The notes under the pieces: generated by a model
What the model was told of the DNA's origin: nothing
The model's input: only the letters and a program-made list of their open reading frames with translations
Databases searched by the model: none
Made by a program: the position numbers and the translations under genes
Assembly: GCA_002720865.1 (NCBI GenBank)
Contig: PBIO01000005.1
Location: 1 to 64,000, forward strand
Length of the DNA: 64,000 bases
Origin: Halobacteriovorax sp.
GTDB taxonomy: Bacteria; Bdellovibrionota; Bacteriovoracia; Bacteriovoracales; Bacteriovoracaceae
Reading direction: 5' to 3'
Shown: piece after piece, positions 17,119-26,700 of the stretch
How the letters are laid out: each line of letters opens with the position of its first letter
How positions within the stretch are numbered: the first letter of the stretch is position 1

Positions 17119-17495
17119 AGTTTATTATCGCCTTAATATTTTCCTTTAACCTCTATGGTTCAGACTATCTTCAAAAGGAATGGAAACAATGCCAAAAAGA
17201 TTCTGACTGCATGGTGGTTCAAGATCTAGGTTGTAAAAATCAATGCCAATCGACGTCCATAAATTCAAAATTTCTTAAGAGTTTAAATAATAAAATTAAT
17301 AAGGACTGTGCCGATATTCTAATACCTAATATGGAATGTGCTAAAGATGATAGGATTAAGATACCTCGCTGTATAAAGGGAACCTGTCGACTTATGACTA
17401 AACATGTATGCTGTACGATCAAAGACCCTGCTACGAAACAAGCCTACTTTTGTCATATTAAGGATGTGGACTGTAAAGAAGTGCTCTTTAAGTAG
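17115..17495 (+). CDS. Cysteine-rich exported protein B
   Basis: A 126-residue paralogue of the preceding gene with a signal peptide (residues 1-15). It shares CQKDSDCMVV near the N-terminus, RCIKGTCR in the middle and HVCC towards the C-terminus, with about 11 cysteines. The four-base overlap with its paralogue indicates tandem duplication and joint translation. No catalytic residues or known toxin or inhibitor fold was recognised. Confidence 0.72.
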   Translation: MKFIIALIFSFNLYGSDYLQKEWKQCQKDSDCMVVQDLGCKNQCQSTSINSKFLKSLNNKINKDCADILIPNMECAKDDRIKIPRCIKGTCRLMTKHVCCTIKDPATKQAYFCHIKDVDCKEVLFK

Positions 17496-17571
17496 TCGAA
17501 ATCACTTCATTTTCATATTGTAAAAACTCCAAACAGCTTGAGAAAAATTCTCAGTTTGCTAAGACATTTAC

Positions 17572-18411
17572 ATGATAAAACTAATAATAAGCTCCCTGCT
17601 CTTCGCTCCTCTTCTCTTAACAGCTACTGAAAAGTCGCTAAACGAAGAAACTGTTATTACCCATCTTCATTACCTTTATAAAAGTGTAAAAATTAAAGGC
17701 GATACGGTTCATGTCAAAGGACCCATGCTAAGTAAAAGAGTCCCTGTAAATGAAGAATCTAGTGAAAGGTTTTCTTTTAAAAAGCGCAAATTTACAATCA
17801 GCTTAGATGAATTTAACTTTGAAAAAGCACTGGCCCAAAATACTTTTACGGCCATTAGTAATGATGGCACAGGCAGAGGTACTGCTGTTTATATAGGCGG
17901 AAATTTTATTTTAACCAACTTTCATGTTTATAACCGAGAATATGAAATGACGGCCTGTAAAACATTTAAGGTAAAGCTTAATCCAGACCTTGGCTCTAAA
18001 AGCTTTGCCTGTAAAAAAGCGATTAAATGTAATAAGGAACTTGATTACTGTTTAGTGGAAATGAAGGGAGACTTAGCTAAGTACACCCACGCTCCTAACC
18101 TTAAATTGGAAATTGAAGAAAACCAAATCGTAAGACTGCTAGGTAATGTTGGAAGTAAAGGTCTTCAAGCATCTAAGGCCAGAGGTCTTGTCCTAAAAGG
18201 AAAGAGGTACTTACATCAAGCTCCCCTTTTTAAAGGCGCAAGCGGTGGACCTCTTTTTAATGATTCTGGTGAGCTTATAGGAATTAACTTTGCGGAAACT
18301 AAGATTCTAAGAGGCTCAAAGGCCTATAACTTCGCTACACCTCTTAAGTTCATCAAAGAGGATCTCGAACAAGATACCGATCCTTCAATCATGGGCCAAA
18401 TCGCTCTTTAG
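17572..18411 (+). CDS. Exported trypsin-fold serine protease
   Basis: A 279-residue chymotrypsin-fold protease with a signal peptide (residues 1-18). The triad is visible: His in LTNFHVYN (about 122), Asp in LDYCLVEM (about 163) and Ser in KGASGGPLF (about 225), followed by GINFAET. Residues 20-95 are an N-terminal extension, perhaps a propeptide. The GASGGP motif and lack of a PDZ domain place it near the HtrA/V8-like branch without the regulatory domain. Substrates unknown; probably periplasmic or secreted. Confidence 0.82.
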   Translation: MIKLIISSLLFAPLLLTATEKSLNEETVITHLHYLYKSVKIKGDTVHVKGPMLSKRVPVNEESSERFSFKKRKFTISLDEFNFEKALAQNTFTAISNDGTGRGTAVYIGGNFILTNFHVYNREYEMTACKTFKVKLNPDLGSKSFACKKAIKCNKELDYCLVEMKGDLAKYTHAPNLKLEIEENQIVRLLGNVGSKGLQASKARGLVLKGKRYLHQAPLFKGASGGPLFNDSGELIGINFAETKILRGSKAYNFATPLKFIKEDLEQDTDPSIMGQIAL

Positions 18412-18428
18412 TTGCTAGCATCGGACCC

Positions 18429-19718
18429 ATGTATTCGATAATTGACATTGAAACAACTGGAGTTAAGCCAGGGCACTCAAAGATAATTGAGATTGCTATT
18501 GTAAATCACGACGGCGAAAAGGTTGTTGATCAGTGGTCAACATTAATAAATCCTGAATGCTCAATCCAATATTTTATAACGAAGTTAACTGGCATAAATA
18601 ATCAGATGGTCGAAGATGCGCCAAAGTTTTATGAGGTGGCAAAAAAAATTGTCGAGATGACTGAAGGCAATGTCTTTGTGGCCCATAATGTTGGTTTTGA
18701 TTATGGTTTTATTAAGGCTGAGTTTAAGGAACTAGGCTTTGAGTTTAACAGAAAGAAACTTTGCACCGTTAGACTTGGGCGTAAACTTATTCCTGGGCAT
18801 AAGTCTTATAGTCTTGGAAAAATAACAAAAGAATTAGGGATAAAGCTTAATAATGCACACCGGGCCATGGGAGATACCCTGGCCACGGTTGAGTTATTTG
18901 AGCGCTATTTAGCTGTCGATAAAGGCTTTATTGAAGAGCAGGTTGAAGCTCAAAAGGCAGGCTCCCTGCCCCTTCCGCCCCATATCCCTAAAGAAGAAGT
19001 TGATGCTTTAACTGAAGATGGGGGCCTTTATTATTTTCATGATAAGGATGGAGAGCTTCTTTATGTGGGCAAGGCAAATAATATTAAGAAAAGAGTCTTT
19101 CAGCATTTCGCCACTAAACCCGGTAGAGGAAAAGGATTAAAGCTACATAACCATCTTCATCATATAACAACTGAAGTTTATAACTGGGAGCTTTTAACTT
19201 TATTAATTGAAAATATAGAAATTAAAACCTTTCTGCCCCCTTTGAATCGCGCTGGTGCAAAAACCAAATTTCCTTTTGGAATTTTTTATAGTGAAAAACT
19301 TGGAACTCTTCAGGCGCGAAAGACTCAAGGAAATGAAATTCCCCTATTGGCCTTCGCCTCAAAACCTTCGGCCCTAAGAAAGCTTGAAAAGGTTGCGACC
19401 AACTTAAGTTTAGAATGGGAGTCGGTCCATGAAGTTAAAGTTAAACCCATCCACTTAAAAATTATAAAAAGTTTTTGGGAATACCCAAAAAAGAATTGCT
19501 TACTTGTTAAAGACAAACGTTTTATTCAAATAGAAAACGGAATCTTAATTCGTTATGGAAAAATTGGTGACGACGATCAGCTTTATGACTTCAATCAAAT
19601 AGAAGAAAACCCAGAGCTAAAGGCCCTCGTTTTAAGGTTTTGGGAGAAGCAAACTGTCATTTCTCTAGACGATACGCATAAACAGCACCCCTATATCTTG
19701 GGTCATTCAAGTATTTGA
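18429..19718 (+). CDS. DnaQ-type 3'-5' exonuclease fused to a GIY-YIG domain
   Basis: A 429-residue fusion. Residues 1-165 are a DEDD exonuclease: IIDIETTGV (ExoI, Asp/Glu), HNVGFDYGF (ExoII) and HRAMGDTLAT (ExoIII, the DEDDh type). Residues about 195-280 are a GIY-YIG nuclease, LYYFHDKDGELLYVGKA with the conserved Arg in IKKRVFQHF, as in the N-terminal part of UvrC. The remaining 150 residues are unassigned and no UvrB-binding or HhH part is seen. Such fusions are known in other bacteria and are assumed to act in repair. It starts at ATG 18429, without an obvious ribosome site. Confidence 0.85.
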   Translation: MYSIIDIETTGVKPGHSKIIEIAIVNHDGEKVVDQWSTLINPECSIQYFITKLTGINNQMVEDAPKFYEVAKKIVEMTEGNVFVAHNVGFDYGFIKAEFKELGFEFNRKKLCTVRLGRKLIPGHKSYSLGKITKELGIKLNNAHRAMGDTLATVELFERYLAVDKGFIEEQVEAQKAGSLPLPPHIPKEEVDALTEDGGLYYFHDKDGELLYVGKANNIKKRVFQHFATKPGRGKGLKLHNHLHHITTEVYNWELLTLLIENIEIKTFLPPLNRAGAKTKFPFGIFYSEKLGTLQARKTQGNEIPLLAFASKPSALRKLEKVATNLSLEWESVHEVKVKPIHLKIIKSFWEYPKKNCLLVKDKRFIQIENGILIRYGKIGDDDQLYDFNQIEENPELKALVLRFWEKQTVISLDDTHKQHPYILGHSSI

Positions 19719-20115
19719 CCATAATCCGACCACAATATAGCGGTCACGCGAAACGTTAAGTGCTTGATGACTCATCGATTCGTTTAGATGTAAGAAAAAA
19801 AAAGTTTGAACTGCGCCAATCCATAATCTCCCTCTAATTCGGTCATTAGAAAAAGGGTCAAGTAAAAAAAATGCGTCAATTAAAAGTAAAGTAAATTAGT
19901 CATGAGATTAGGTCTTTCAGATTTTGAACGTCCCATGTATTCTAGTGTTGAAGGTCCAAGGCGCACACACAAAACTTCCGAAAGGAAATTGCCCCGGACG
20001 AGTTCGCTATAACAAAAAGTAATAGGTCTCGTAAAAGTTCAATTTGAACTTAGGTGCATAGCTATGTCTGCTAAGGATTGACTCAAGGATAGAGGCACAA
20101 AATAGGAGACATTTA
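19719..20115 (+). other. 397-base gene-free leader before nrdB
   Basis: No convincing coding frame exists here on either strand. Visible structure: CTAAT/ATTAG (about 19834-19848), the tetraloop hairpin TTCC-GAAA-GGAA (19976-19987), and a palindrome at 20035-20051. CACAATATAG near 19730 faintly resembles half of an NrdR box but has no tandem partner. No cobalamin riboswitch core (GCCACTG) was found. The length suggests a regulated leader for the reductase operon. Confidence 0.45.
20035..20051. promoter_or_regulatory. Palindrome, possible operator upstream of nrdB
   Basis: AAGTTCAA, T, TTGAACTT is a perfect eight-base inverted repeat around one base, 65 bases before the nrdB start. This size and symmetry fit a dimeric repressor site. 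The protein that would bind it is not known. Confidence 0.4.
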
Positions 20116-21111
20116 GTGAGCACAAAAGAAGTTACAGTATCAAAAGACCCCCTACTAGCACCCAATGACGATAGATTCGTTCTTTTCCCCATTCAGTATG
20201 ATTCTGTATATGAAATGTACAAAAAGCATATGGCCGTATTTTGGACTGCTGAAGAAATCGACCTTATGGCCGATCTTAAGGACTGGGACAAACTAAACGG
20301 AAACGAAAAACATTTTATAAGCCATGTATTGGCCTTTTTCGCAGCTTCAGATGGAATCGTTAACGAGAACCTAGCTCTTAGGTTTTACAACGATGTACAG
20401 ATACCTGAGGCCCGCTGTTTCTATGGTTTTCAGATTGCCATGGAAAATATTCATTCAGAAACTTATAGCTTACTTATTGATACCTATATCAAAGATCCCA
20501 AGGAGAAAGATCGTCTGTTTAAAGCAGTTGAAACTCTCCCCTGCGTTGGGAAAAAGGCCAAGTGGGCCATGAAATGGATCAATAGTGACGATAGCTTTGC
20601 TACGAGATTAATAGCTTTTGCTGCTGTGGAAGGAATCTTCTTCAGTGGATCATTCTGTTCAATCTTTTGGCTTAAAAAGCGCGGCTTAATGCCGGGTCTA
20701 TGTAGCAGCAACGAATTTATCAGTAGAGATGAGGGACTTCACTGTGAATTTGCATGCCTAATACATTCACTACTGTCGGAAGAAGAGCAGCTAGATAAGG
20801 AAGTTATCACTCAAATCCTTACGGAAGCTGTAGAAATTGAAAAAGAGTTCATCACTGAGGCTCTGCCGGTTAGCTTAATCGGAATCAATGCTGAGACCAT
20901 GGCATCGTATATAGAATACGTATGTGATTACTGGCTTACTCATCTTGGATGTAAAAAAGTATTTAACACAGAAAACCCATTTGATTGGATGGAGCTTATT
21001 TCTCTAGAAGGAAAAACAAACTTCTTTGAAAAAAGAGTCTCAGAATATCAAAAAGCCGGAGTCCTTGGAGACTCTTCAGATAATGTATTCACGCTAGATG
21101 CGGAATTTTAA
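20116..21111 (+). CDS. nrdB: Ribonucleotide reductase small subunit, class I, eukaryotic type
   Basis: A 331-residue R2 protein supplying the tyrosyl radical for deoxyribonucleotide synthesis. Metal ligands Asp79, Glu110, His113, Glu173, Glu207 and His210 and radical Tyr117 ([11 protein letters not shown]) are all present. Long stretches resemble animal and poxvirus R2 rather than E. coli Nrd[35 protein letters not shown] and the tail FTLDAEF that docks on the large subunit. The start is GTG 20116, eight bases after AGGAG. It is 17 bases upstream of nrdA in one operon behind the long leader. Confidence 0.95.
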   Translation: MSTKEVTVSKDPLLAPNDDRFVLFPIQYDSVYEMYKKHMAVFWTAEEIDLMADLKDWDKLNGNEKHFISHVLAFFAASDGIVNENLALRFYNDVQIPEARCFYGFQIAMENIHSETYSLLIDTYIKDPKEKDRLFKAVETLPCVGKKAKWAMKWINSDDSFATRLIAFAAVEGIFFSGSFCSIFWLKKRGLMPGLCSSNEFISRDEGLHCEFACLIHSLLSEEEQLDKEVITQILTEAVEIEKEFITEALPVSLIGINAETMASYIEYVCDYWLTHLGCKKVFNTENPFDWMELISLEGKTNFFEKRVSEYQKAGVLGDSSDNVFTLDAEF

Positions 21112-21128
21112 TATAAGGAAATTATAAA

Positions 21129-23513
21129 ATGTACGTACACACTAGAAGCGGCGAAAAAGAGCCCATTAAATTTGACAAAATTACAGAGAGAATCAATCAG
21201 ATCGCTTTTGATCTAGATGCAGATCATATTGATACCACGATTATCACTCAAAAAGTTATCGAAGGTATTTACGACGGGATCACAACTCGTGAGCTTGACC
21301 AATTAGCTGCCGAAACCGCTGCCTACCTATCAACAAAGCACCCAGACTTTTCAAAACTGGCTGGAAGAATTGCCGTAAGTAATCTTCATAAGGAAACTCG
21401 TGGATGTTTTTCTGAAAACATCAAGGCCATGTATAATTTTGTTAATCCTGCTACCGGTGAGCATGCTCCTCTAGTTTCTAAAGAGTTGTACGAAGCGGTT
21501 ATGGCCAATGCGGAAAAGCTAGATAAAGCAGTTATTGATAAAAGAGATTTTAATTACGATTACTTTGGCTTTAAAACATTAGAGAGAAGTTATCTTCTTA
21601 AGATGGATAGTAAAATCGTTGAGAGACCTGGGCAAATGCTCATGAGAGTTTCTGTTGGTATTCACCAAGACGATATCGATGCGGCCATCAAAACTTATAA
21701 TCTTATGAGTGAGAAATACTTTACTCACGCATCTCCTACTCTATTTAATTCGGGAACATCAAAGCCTCAGCTTTCGAGTTGTTTTCTGCTGACGATGAAG
21801 GACGATAGTATCGAAGGAATCTACGATACACTTCGCCAGACAGCACTCATCTCTCAAAGCGCTGGAGGAATTGGTCTTTCAATTCATAACATCCGTGCCA
21901 CAGGCTCATTTATCAAAGGAACTAATGGCACCTCAAACGGTATTGTTCCCATGCTTAAGGTGTTTAACGACACGGCAAGATATGTGGACCAAGGGGGCGG
22001 CAAAAGAAAAGGCGCCTTTGCTATTTACCTAGAGCCTTGGCATGCGGATGTTTTTGATTTTCTTGATCTAAAGAAAAACACTGGTAAAGATGAGGCTCGT
22101 GCCCGCGATCTTTTCTATGCCATGTGGACTCCTGACCTCTTTATGAAAAGAGTTGAAGAAGATGGAATGTGGTCACTTTTTTGTCCTCATGAATGCCCTG
22201 GTCTAGCTGATTGCTACGGAGCAGAGTTTGAAAAGCTCTACACAAGCTACGAAGAGCAAGGAAAAGCTAAGAAAGTCATTCGTGCTCAGGACCTTTGGTT
22301 TGCGATTTTAGAATCACAAGTGGAGACTGGATCTCCTTATATGCTGTACAAGGATAGTGCTAATGAAAAATCAAACCAAAAAAACCTCGGAACCATTAAA
22401 TCTTCAAATCTTTGCACCGAGATTATGGAATATACCGCGCCTGACGAGGTCGCCGTCTGCAATCTGGCGTCCATCGCCCTCAATCGTTTTGTCGAAAATG
22501 GTGAATACAACCATCAAAAACTTTTTGAAGTCGTCTACCAAGCGACAGTCAACCTAAACAAAATTATTGATATTAACTACTACCCTGTTCCAGAGGCGGA
22601 AAAATCAAATAAAAGACATCGCCCCATTGGACTTGGAGTTCAAGGTCTAGCTGACACCTTCTTTAAAATGCGTATGCCTTACGAATCCAAAGAGGCCCTA
22701 GAGCTAAATAACGATATCTTTGAAACAATTTACTTTGCTGCTATGACAGCATCAAAAGATGCGGCAAAGGAGTTTGGGGCCTACGAGACTTATGAAGGCT
22801 CACCTACTTCTCAAGGAATCTTTCAATTTGATATGTGGGGAGTTAAGCCCTCAGGTAAACACTGGGATTGGTCAGCCTTAAAAGCTGACGTGGCCAAGCA
22901 TGGTATTAGAAACTCTCTTTTAGTTGCTCCAATGCCTACAGCATCGACATCACAGATTCTTGGAAATAACGAATGCTTTGAGCCTATCACTTCAAATATC
23001 TATGTAAGACGTGTTCTTTCAGGTGAATTTGCGGTTGTTAATAAGCATCTTGTTAAAGACCTTATCGAGTTAGGTATTTGGGATGAAGAGATGAGAAATC
23101 AAATCATCGCTAATAATGGCTCAGTTCAAGGAATCAAGAGAATTCCAGAGGACTACCAAGCGCTTTATAAAACAGTATGGGAAATCAAACAAAAGGCTGT
23201 TATTGATCTAGCAAAAGGACGAGCACCTTATATTTGCCAAGGTCAATCTCTAAACGTTCATATGGAAGATCCTAATTTTGGAAAACTCTCCTCGATGCAT
23301 TTTTATGCTTGGAAGGCGGGACTAAAAACTGGAATGTACTACCTAAGAACTAGAGCGACGGTTAGCGCTGTTAAGTTTACAGTAAACAATGATACGGCCC
23401 CTAAAGAAGCTGAAGTTACGGCAGAAATGTTAGCTGCTAAGACCGAAGAAGAAAAAGCGGCCATGATTTGTTCAATCGATAATCCAGACGACTGCGTCGC
23501 CTGCGGATCTTAA
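21129..23513 (+). CDS. nrdA: Ribonucleotide reductase large subunit, class I, eukaryotic type
   Basis: A 794-residue R1 protein reducing ribonucleoside diphosphates. Residues 1-90 are the ATP-cone (allosteric activity site). Active-site cysteines fall at 218 (PQLSSCFLL), 429 (SSNLCTEI) and 444 (AVCNLASIA), the same numbers as in human RRM1 as recalled, so this part is collinear with it. The radical-transfer tyrosine pair is in [26 protein letters not shown] is conserved. The C-terminal tail [14 protein letters not shown] keeps the redox CxxC. Start ATG with AAGGAAATT upstream. Confidence 0.96.
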   Translation: MYVHTRSGEKEPIKFDKITERINQIAFDLDADHIDTTIITQKVIEGIYDGITTRELDQLAAETAAYLSTKHPDFSKLAGRIAVSNLHKETRGCFSENIKAMYNFVNPATGEHAPLVSKELYEAVMANAEKLDKAVIDKRDFNYDYFGFKTLERSYLLKMDSKIVERPGQMLMRVSVGIHQDDIDAAIKTYNLMSEKYFTHASPTLFNSGTSKPQLSSCFLLTMKDDSIEGIYDTLRQTALISQSAGGIGLSIHNIRATGSFIKGTNGTSNGIVPMLKVFNDTARYVDQGGGKRKGAFAIYLEPWHADVFDFLDLKKNTGKDEARARDLFYAMWTPDLFMKRVEEDGMWSLFCPHECPGLADCYGAEFEKLYTSYEEQGKAKKVIRAQDLWFAILESQVETGSPYMLYKDSANEKSNQKNLGTIKSSNLCTEIMEYTAPDEVAVCNLASIALNRFVENGEYNHQKLFEVVYQATVNLNKIIDINYYPVPEAEKSNKRHRPIGLGVQGLADTFFKMRMPYESKEALELNNDIFETIYFAAMTASKDAAKEFGAYETYEGSPTSQGIFQFDMWGVKPSGKHWDWSALKADVAKHGIRNSLLVAPMPTASTSQILGNNECFEPITSNIYVRRVLSGEFAVVNKHLVKDLIELGIWDEEMRNQIIANNGSVQGIKRIPEDYQALYKTVWEIKQKAVIDLAKGRAPYICQGQSLNVHMEDPNFGKLSSMHFYAWKAGLKTGMYYLRTRATVSAVKFTVNNDTAPKEAEVTAEMLAAKTEEEKAAMICSIDNPDDCVACGS

Positions 23514-23520
23514 GAAGATT

Positions 23521-23592
23521 GGTTCCTTGCTCATTTTGGGCCCGAAAGCGTCATGCCAATGACGCAGCAGGACCCAAAAGGTGCATGGAACC
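23521..23592. repeat. 72-nt symmetric hairpin after nrdA
   Basis: Two arms of exactly 34 bases flank the loop GCCA (23555-23558). Paired blocks from outside in are GGTTCC/GGAACC, TGC/GCA, TTTTGGG/CCCAAAA, CC/GG and GCGTCAT/ATGACGC, about 25 pairs, separated by symmetric mismatches and one GAAA/AGCA internal loop. There are no bulges. No T run follows on either strand, so it is not a textbook terminator; it may act as a 3' stabilising structure or be a palindromic repeat element. Confidence 0.6.
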
Positions 23593-23660
23593 TAACTCAT
23601 TTTAATAACTTCAACCATTAAGATAAAAAGTGTTGCTGCAAAGGCGATAATTAATTTCAT
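23592..23660 (-). CDS. Possible 22-residue hydrophobic peptide
   Basis: An ATG at 23660 opens 22 codons ending in TAG. The product has the pattern Met-Lys then one hydrophobic stretch (residues 3-16) and a short polar end, that is, a single membrane span or signal peptide. AGGAAAAAG on the minus strand precedes the ATG at good spacing. Its stop touches the 72-nt hairpin. Size alone makes this uncertain; it could be chance, a small membrane protein or a type I toxin-like peptide. Confidence 0.35.
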   Translation of the reverse strand: MKLIIAFAATLFILMVEVIKMS

Positions 23661-23753
23661 TTCTTTTTCCTAGTTAAATATATACGCGCGCCTTATACGC
23701 CCATTTTCAAAAAACACAAAGAAAAAAGAAGTCAATTTTATGTGTGGTAGAAT

Positions 23754-26700
23754 TTACAGACCTGATGAAACATTAAGAACTGGATCCCTATTTACTGGAT
23801 TTAAATCTTTATCGAAAGTACAGATTGTATAATTGTAGCTAGTCCCTGGCGCACCAGGTGTATTGTCAGTGTATTGAATACTTTGACCTTGAGTAAAAGG
23901 GCCATTAAACGTTTGAGCCTTCAATGAACCATCAGATCCATCGCAATTGAATGTTGGTTCACCCGGACCTGTCTTTCTATAAACTTCAATCTTATCGTAA
24001 AAACGTGTTACATCGTTATCCATCGGAAGATTAATTGATAGATCTATCTCTCTAGGGCTTGTGCCGGTGGTTATGCTTAAACTGGTAAACTTCTCAATAT
24101 TTATCTGAGAAATACAAATTAAAGATCTGTTTCCACTACAGGCTGAGTTTCCTTGCGAGACCCAACTATTGCCTGATTGGTCCGCGAGACCAGTGTTTCC
24201 ATTTTGTAAGAAGGATGTACTTGTAAAGTCTGTACAATGATTTGCAGCTAAGGCTCCACCTGTAGTAGTGCCAGTCCATGTCTGCTGAGCTCCAACAGAT
24301 ACATCGAACTCATCAAACTTTATCGCATTTGTTAGAATACCATCCCAAAAATCAAACTTATTAGAAAATAAAGTCTCTCCGCTCATATTATGACCTTGTC
24401 CATTTATAGCGACTTTATTGAAAGCTGTATAATTTGTAGTACTCAGAACTGATATCCATTTATCAGATGATGTGCTTATTCCTGCTAAGTCAGCTTGATA
24501 TTGACATCTGTAATCTGCACCTTCTTGAGAATTTGCAAATGTTTCTGAATTAAAATTTGAATTTAAATCTGCACCATAAGTATCATTTGTTACAAAAACC
24601 TTATGAACTTTTGAAGCTATAATTGAATTAAATGTTTGAGAGCTAGTAAGGTTGCCAAATGAGTCCCAAATACAAAGCCTTCCAGAAAATTGTCCACCAG
24701 GATAACTTGTATCCGCTTCGTAAGTCTCATCAATAAACTGTCCTACAGTATATGATTTAACCAGGAACCCATTCGAGCACCCTGACGGCGGAGTTACCCC
24801 TTCAGCACCTCTTATTTGTACAAGATTATAGTCACTAACATCTACCGGAAAATCTATAGTAATATCAATAGTCCCATTATCAATACCGCTTGTCGTAGCT
24901 GCTGTAAAAGAATCTGTAGCTGGAGGTGGTATATTATCCCAGTTTAAATTAAAGGTATCGCTACTTAAATTACCAGCGGAATCGGTAACATCTAAACGTA
25001 TGACGTAAGCTCCATTCACTGAGACCGAAATATTTGGATCCTGAACAGAACTACTGGGGCTAAAGTTAACAACCCCAGGTCCTGACACCTTAACCCAAGA
25101 ATATAAAGGAGTAGAGTCTTCAGTAATCACAGCATCTTGGGTAAAAGAAGAGCTTGCGGATCTATCACTTCCAGCATTTACAATTGGTAAGATTGTATCA
25201 ACTATGATCTGCTGGTCATCAGAAATCGACCCTGGGAAACCAGGTGTAGGTAAACTTAAGTCCGCAGGGTTTGGAACTGCATCCCCGATTAAACCTCCAT
25301 TTAAAACTAGAGACGAAGTGGAACTATAATCAAGATCTAGGTTTATATCTCCAGACTGAACAGTATATCTGAAAACGAGAGTGTCAGAAGCTGAACCAGA
25401 AATATAGTTTACGACTCTATCGGTGACACCGGTCTCTAATGTTATCTGAGGAGTTCCAGTTACAAAAACAGCCTCGTTGAAAACAACTAAAATATCAATT
25501 TCTTCTGAAGTCCCATATCCTCCATCAACCTTGGATGATTTTACTTCTATAATATTTGGCGTACTACCATCTATTACAATATCTTTATCATCAGAAATAG
25601 AATTCAAAGCCCCTGGTGAGGGTAGTGTTGTTACAACATCATTTCCACCAACGTCTTTTAATGTGCCACCATTTAAACTCAAGGAAGTTGTGCTCTTATA
25701 ATCCAAGTCAGAGCTGATGTTTCCAGTTTTAACTGTATACCTAAAAGTAAGAAGACTACTTCCTGAACCGCTCGAATAAGATACTGCCTCATCAATCGTA
25801 CCGGTCTCTAATTCGATTTGGGGAAATCCAGATACTTCTATTACCTCACTAAACTGAATAACTATATCTATCTCTTCACCAACTCCATAAGCTCCGTCTG
25901 TTTTTAAAGTTAAAACAGAGTTTAAAGTAGGAATGGTAGTATCGATAACGATGGCCTGATCATCAGAAATTGAGTTTGGTGATCCAGGTGATGCTAGATT
26001 TAAGTTGGCGGCATTACCGGCCAAATCATCTATAGCTCCTCCAGCGGTTACAAGGGCAAAGGTAGAATTATAATCAAGGTCTCCGGTTGTATCACCAGAA
26101 GCTACCGTATAGCTAAATGTTAAGGTATCCGTCCCAGCTCCTGCTGAATAAGTTGCTGCCTTGTCAGTGGCCCCCATCTCAAGAGTAATTTCTGGAGTCC
26201 CTGAAACAGTTACGGCCTCGTCAAAAATAACTTTTATACTTAAAGGCGCCCCAATCGTATAACCGCCGTCAGTATTGGTCGCCTCAACGCTACTAACATT
26301 TGGTATCGTATTATCGATTACGATGGCCTGATTATCGGAGATAGACCCAACACCACCAGGAGCGACAAGCAAGATATTGGCATCGTTTCCAAAGCTATCC
26401 CTAATACTTCCCCCTCCCGTATTTAAGGAGCCAGTAGTTTCATAATCTAAATCTAAATTTGAATCAGTGGCACCAACAGTATACTGAAATGTTAAAGTGT
26501 CCGTTCCTGAGCCACTTGAATAATTTACGATGGCGTCTGTTGCCCCAGTTTCTAATGTGATTTGAGGAAGGCCTAGAACATCAACATTTTCGCTAAATTC
26601 AACTAGGACATCAATGACCTCACCAGAATTATAATAGCCATTGGCCTTAGAGGATCTTACTTGGGTGACAGTTGGCACAACTCCATCAATAGCAATGGCC

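Noticed and set aside
16726-17495. The Cys-rich pair as a toxin-antitoxin module
   Set aside because: Both proteins have signal peptides and are paralogues, unlike a toxin and its cytoplasmic antitoxin.
19719-20115. Cobalamin riboswitch or paired NrdR boxes upstream of nrdB
   Set aside because: No GCCACTG B12 box and only one weak half-site were found.
23521-23592. 72-nt hairpin as an ordinary intrinsic terminator
   Set aside because: No T run follows on either strand and the arms are far longer than usual; kept instead as a structured repeat.
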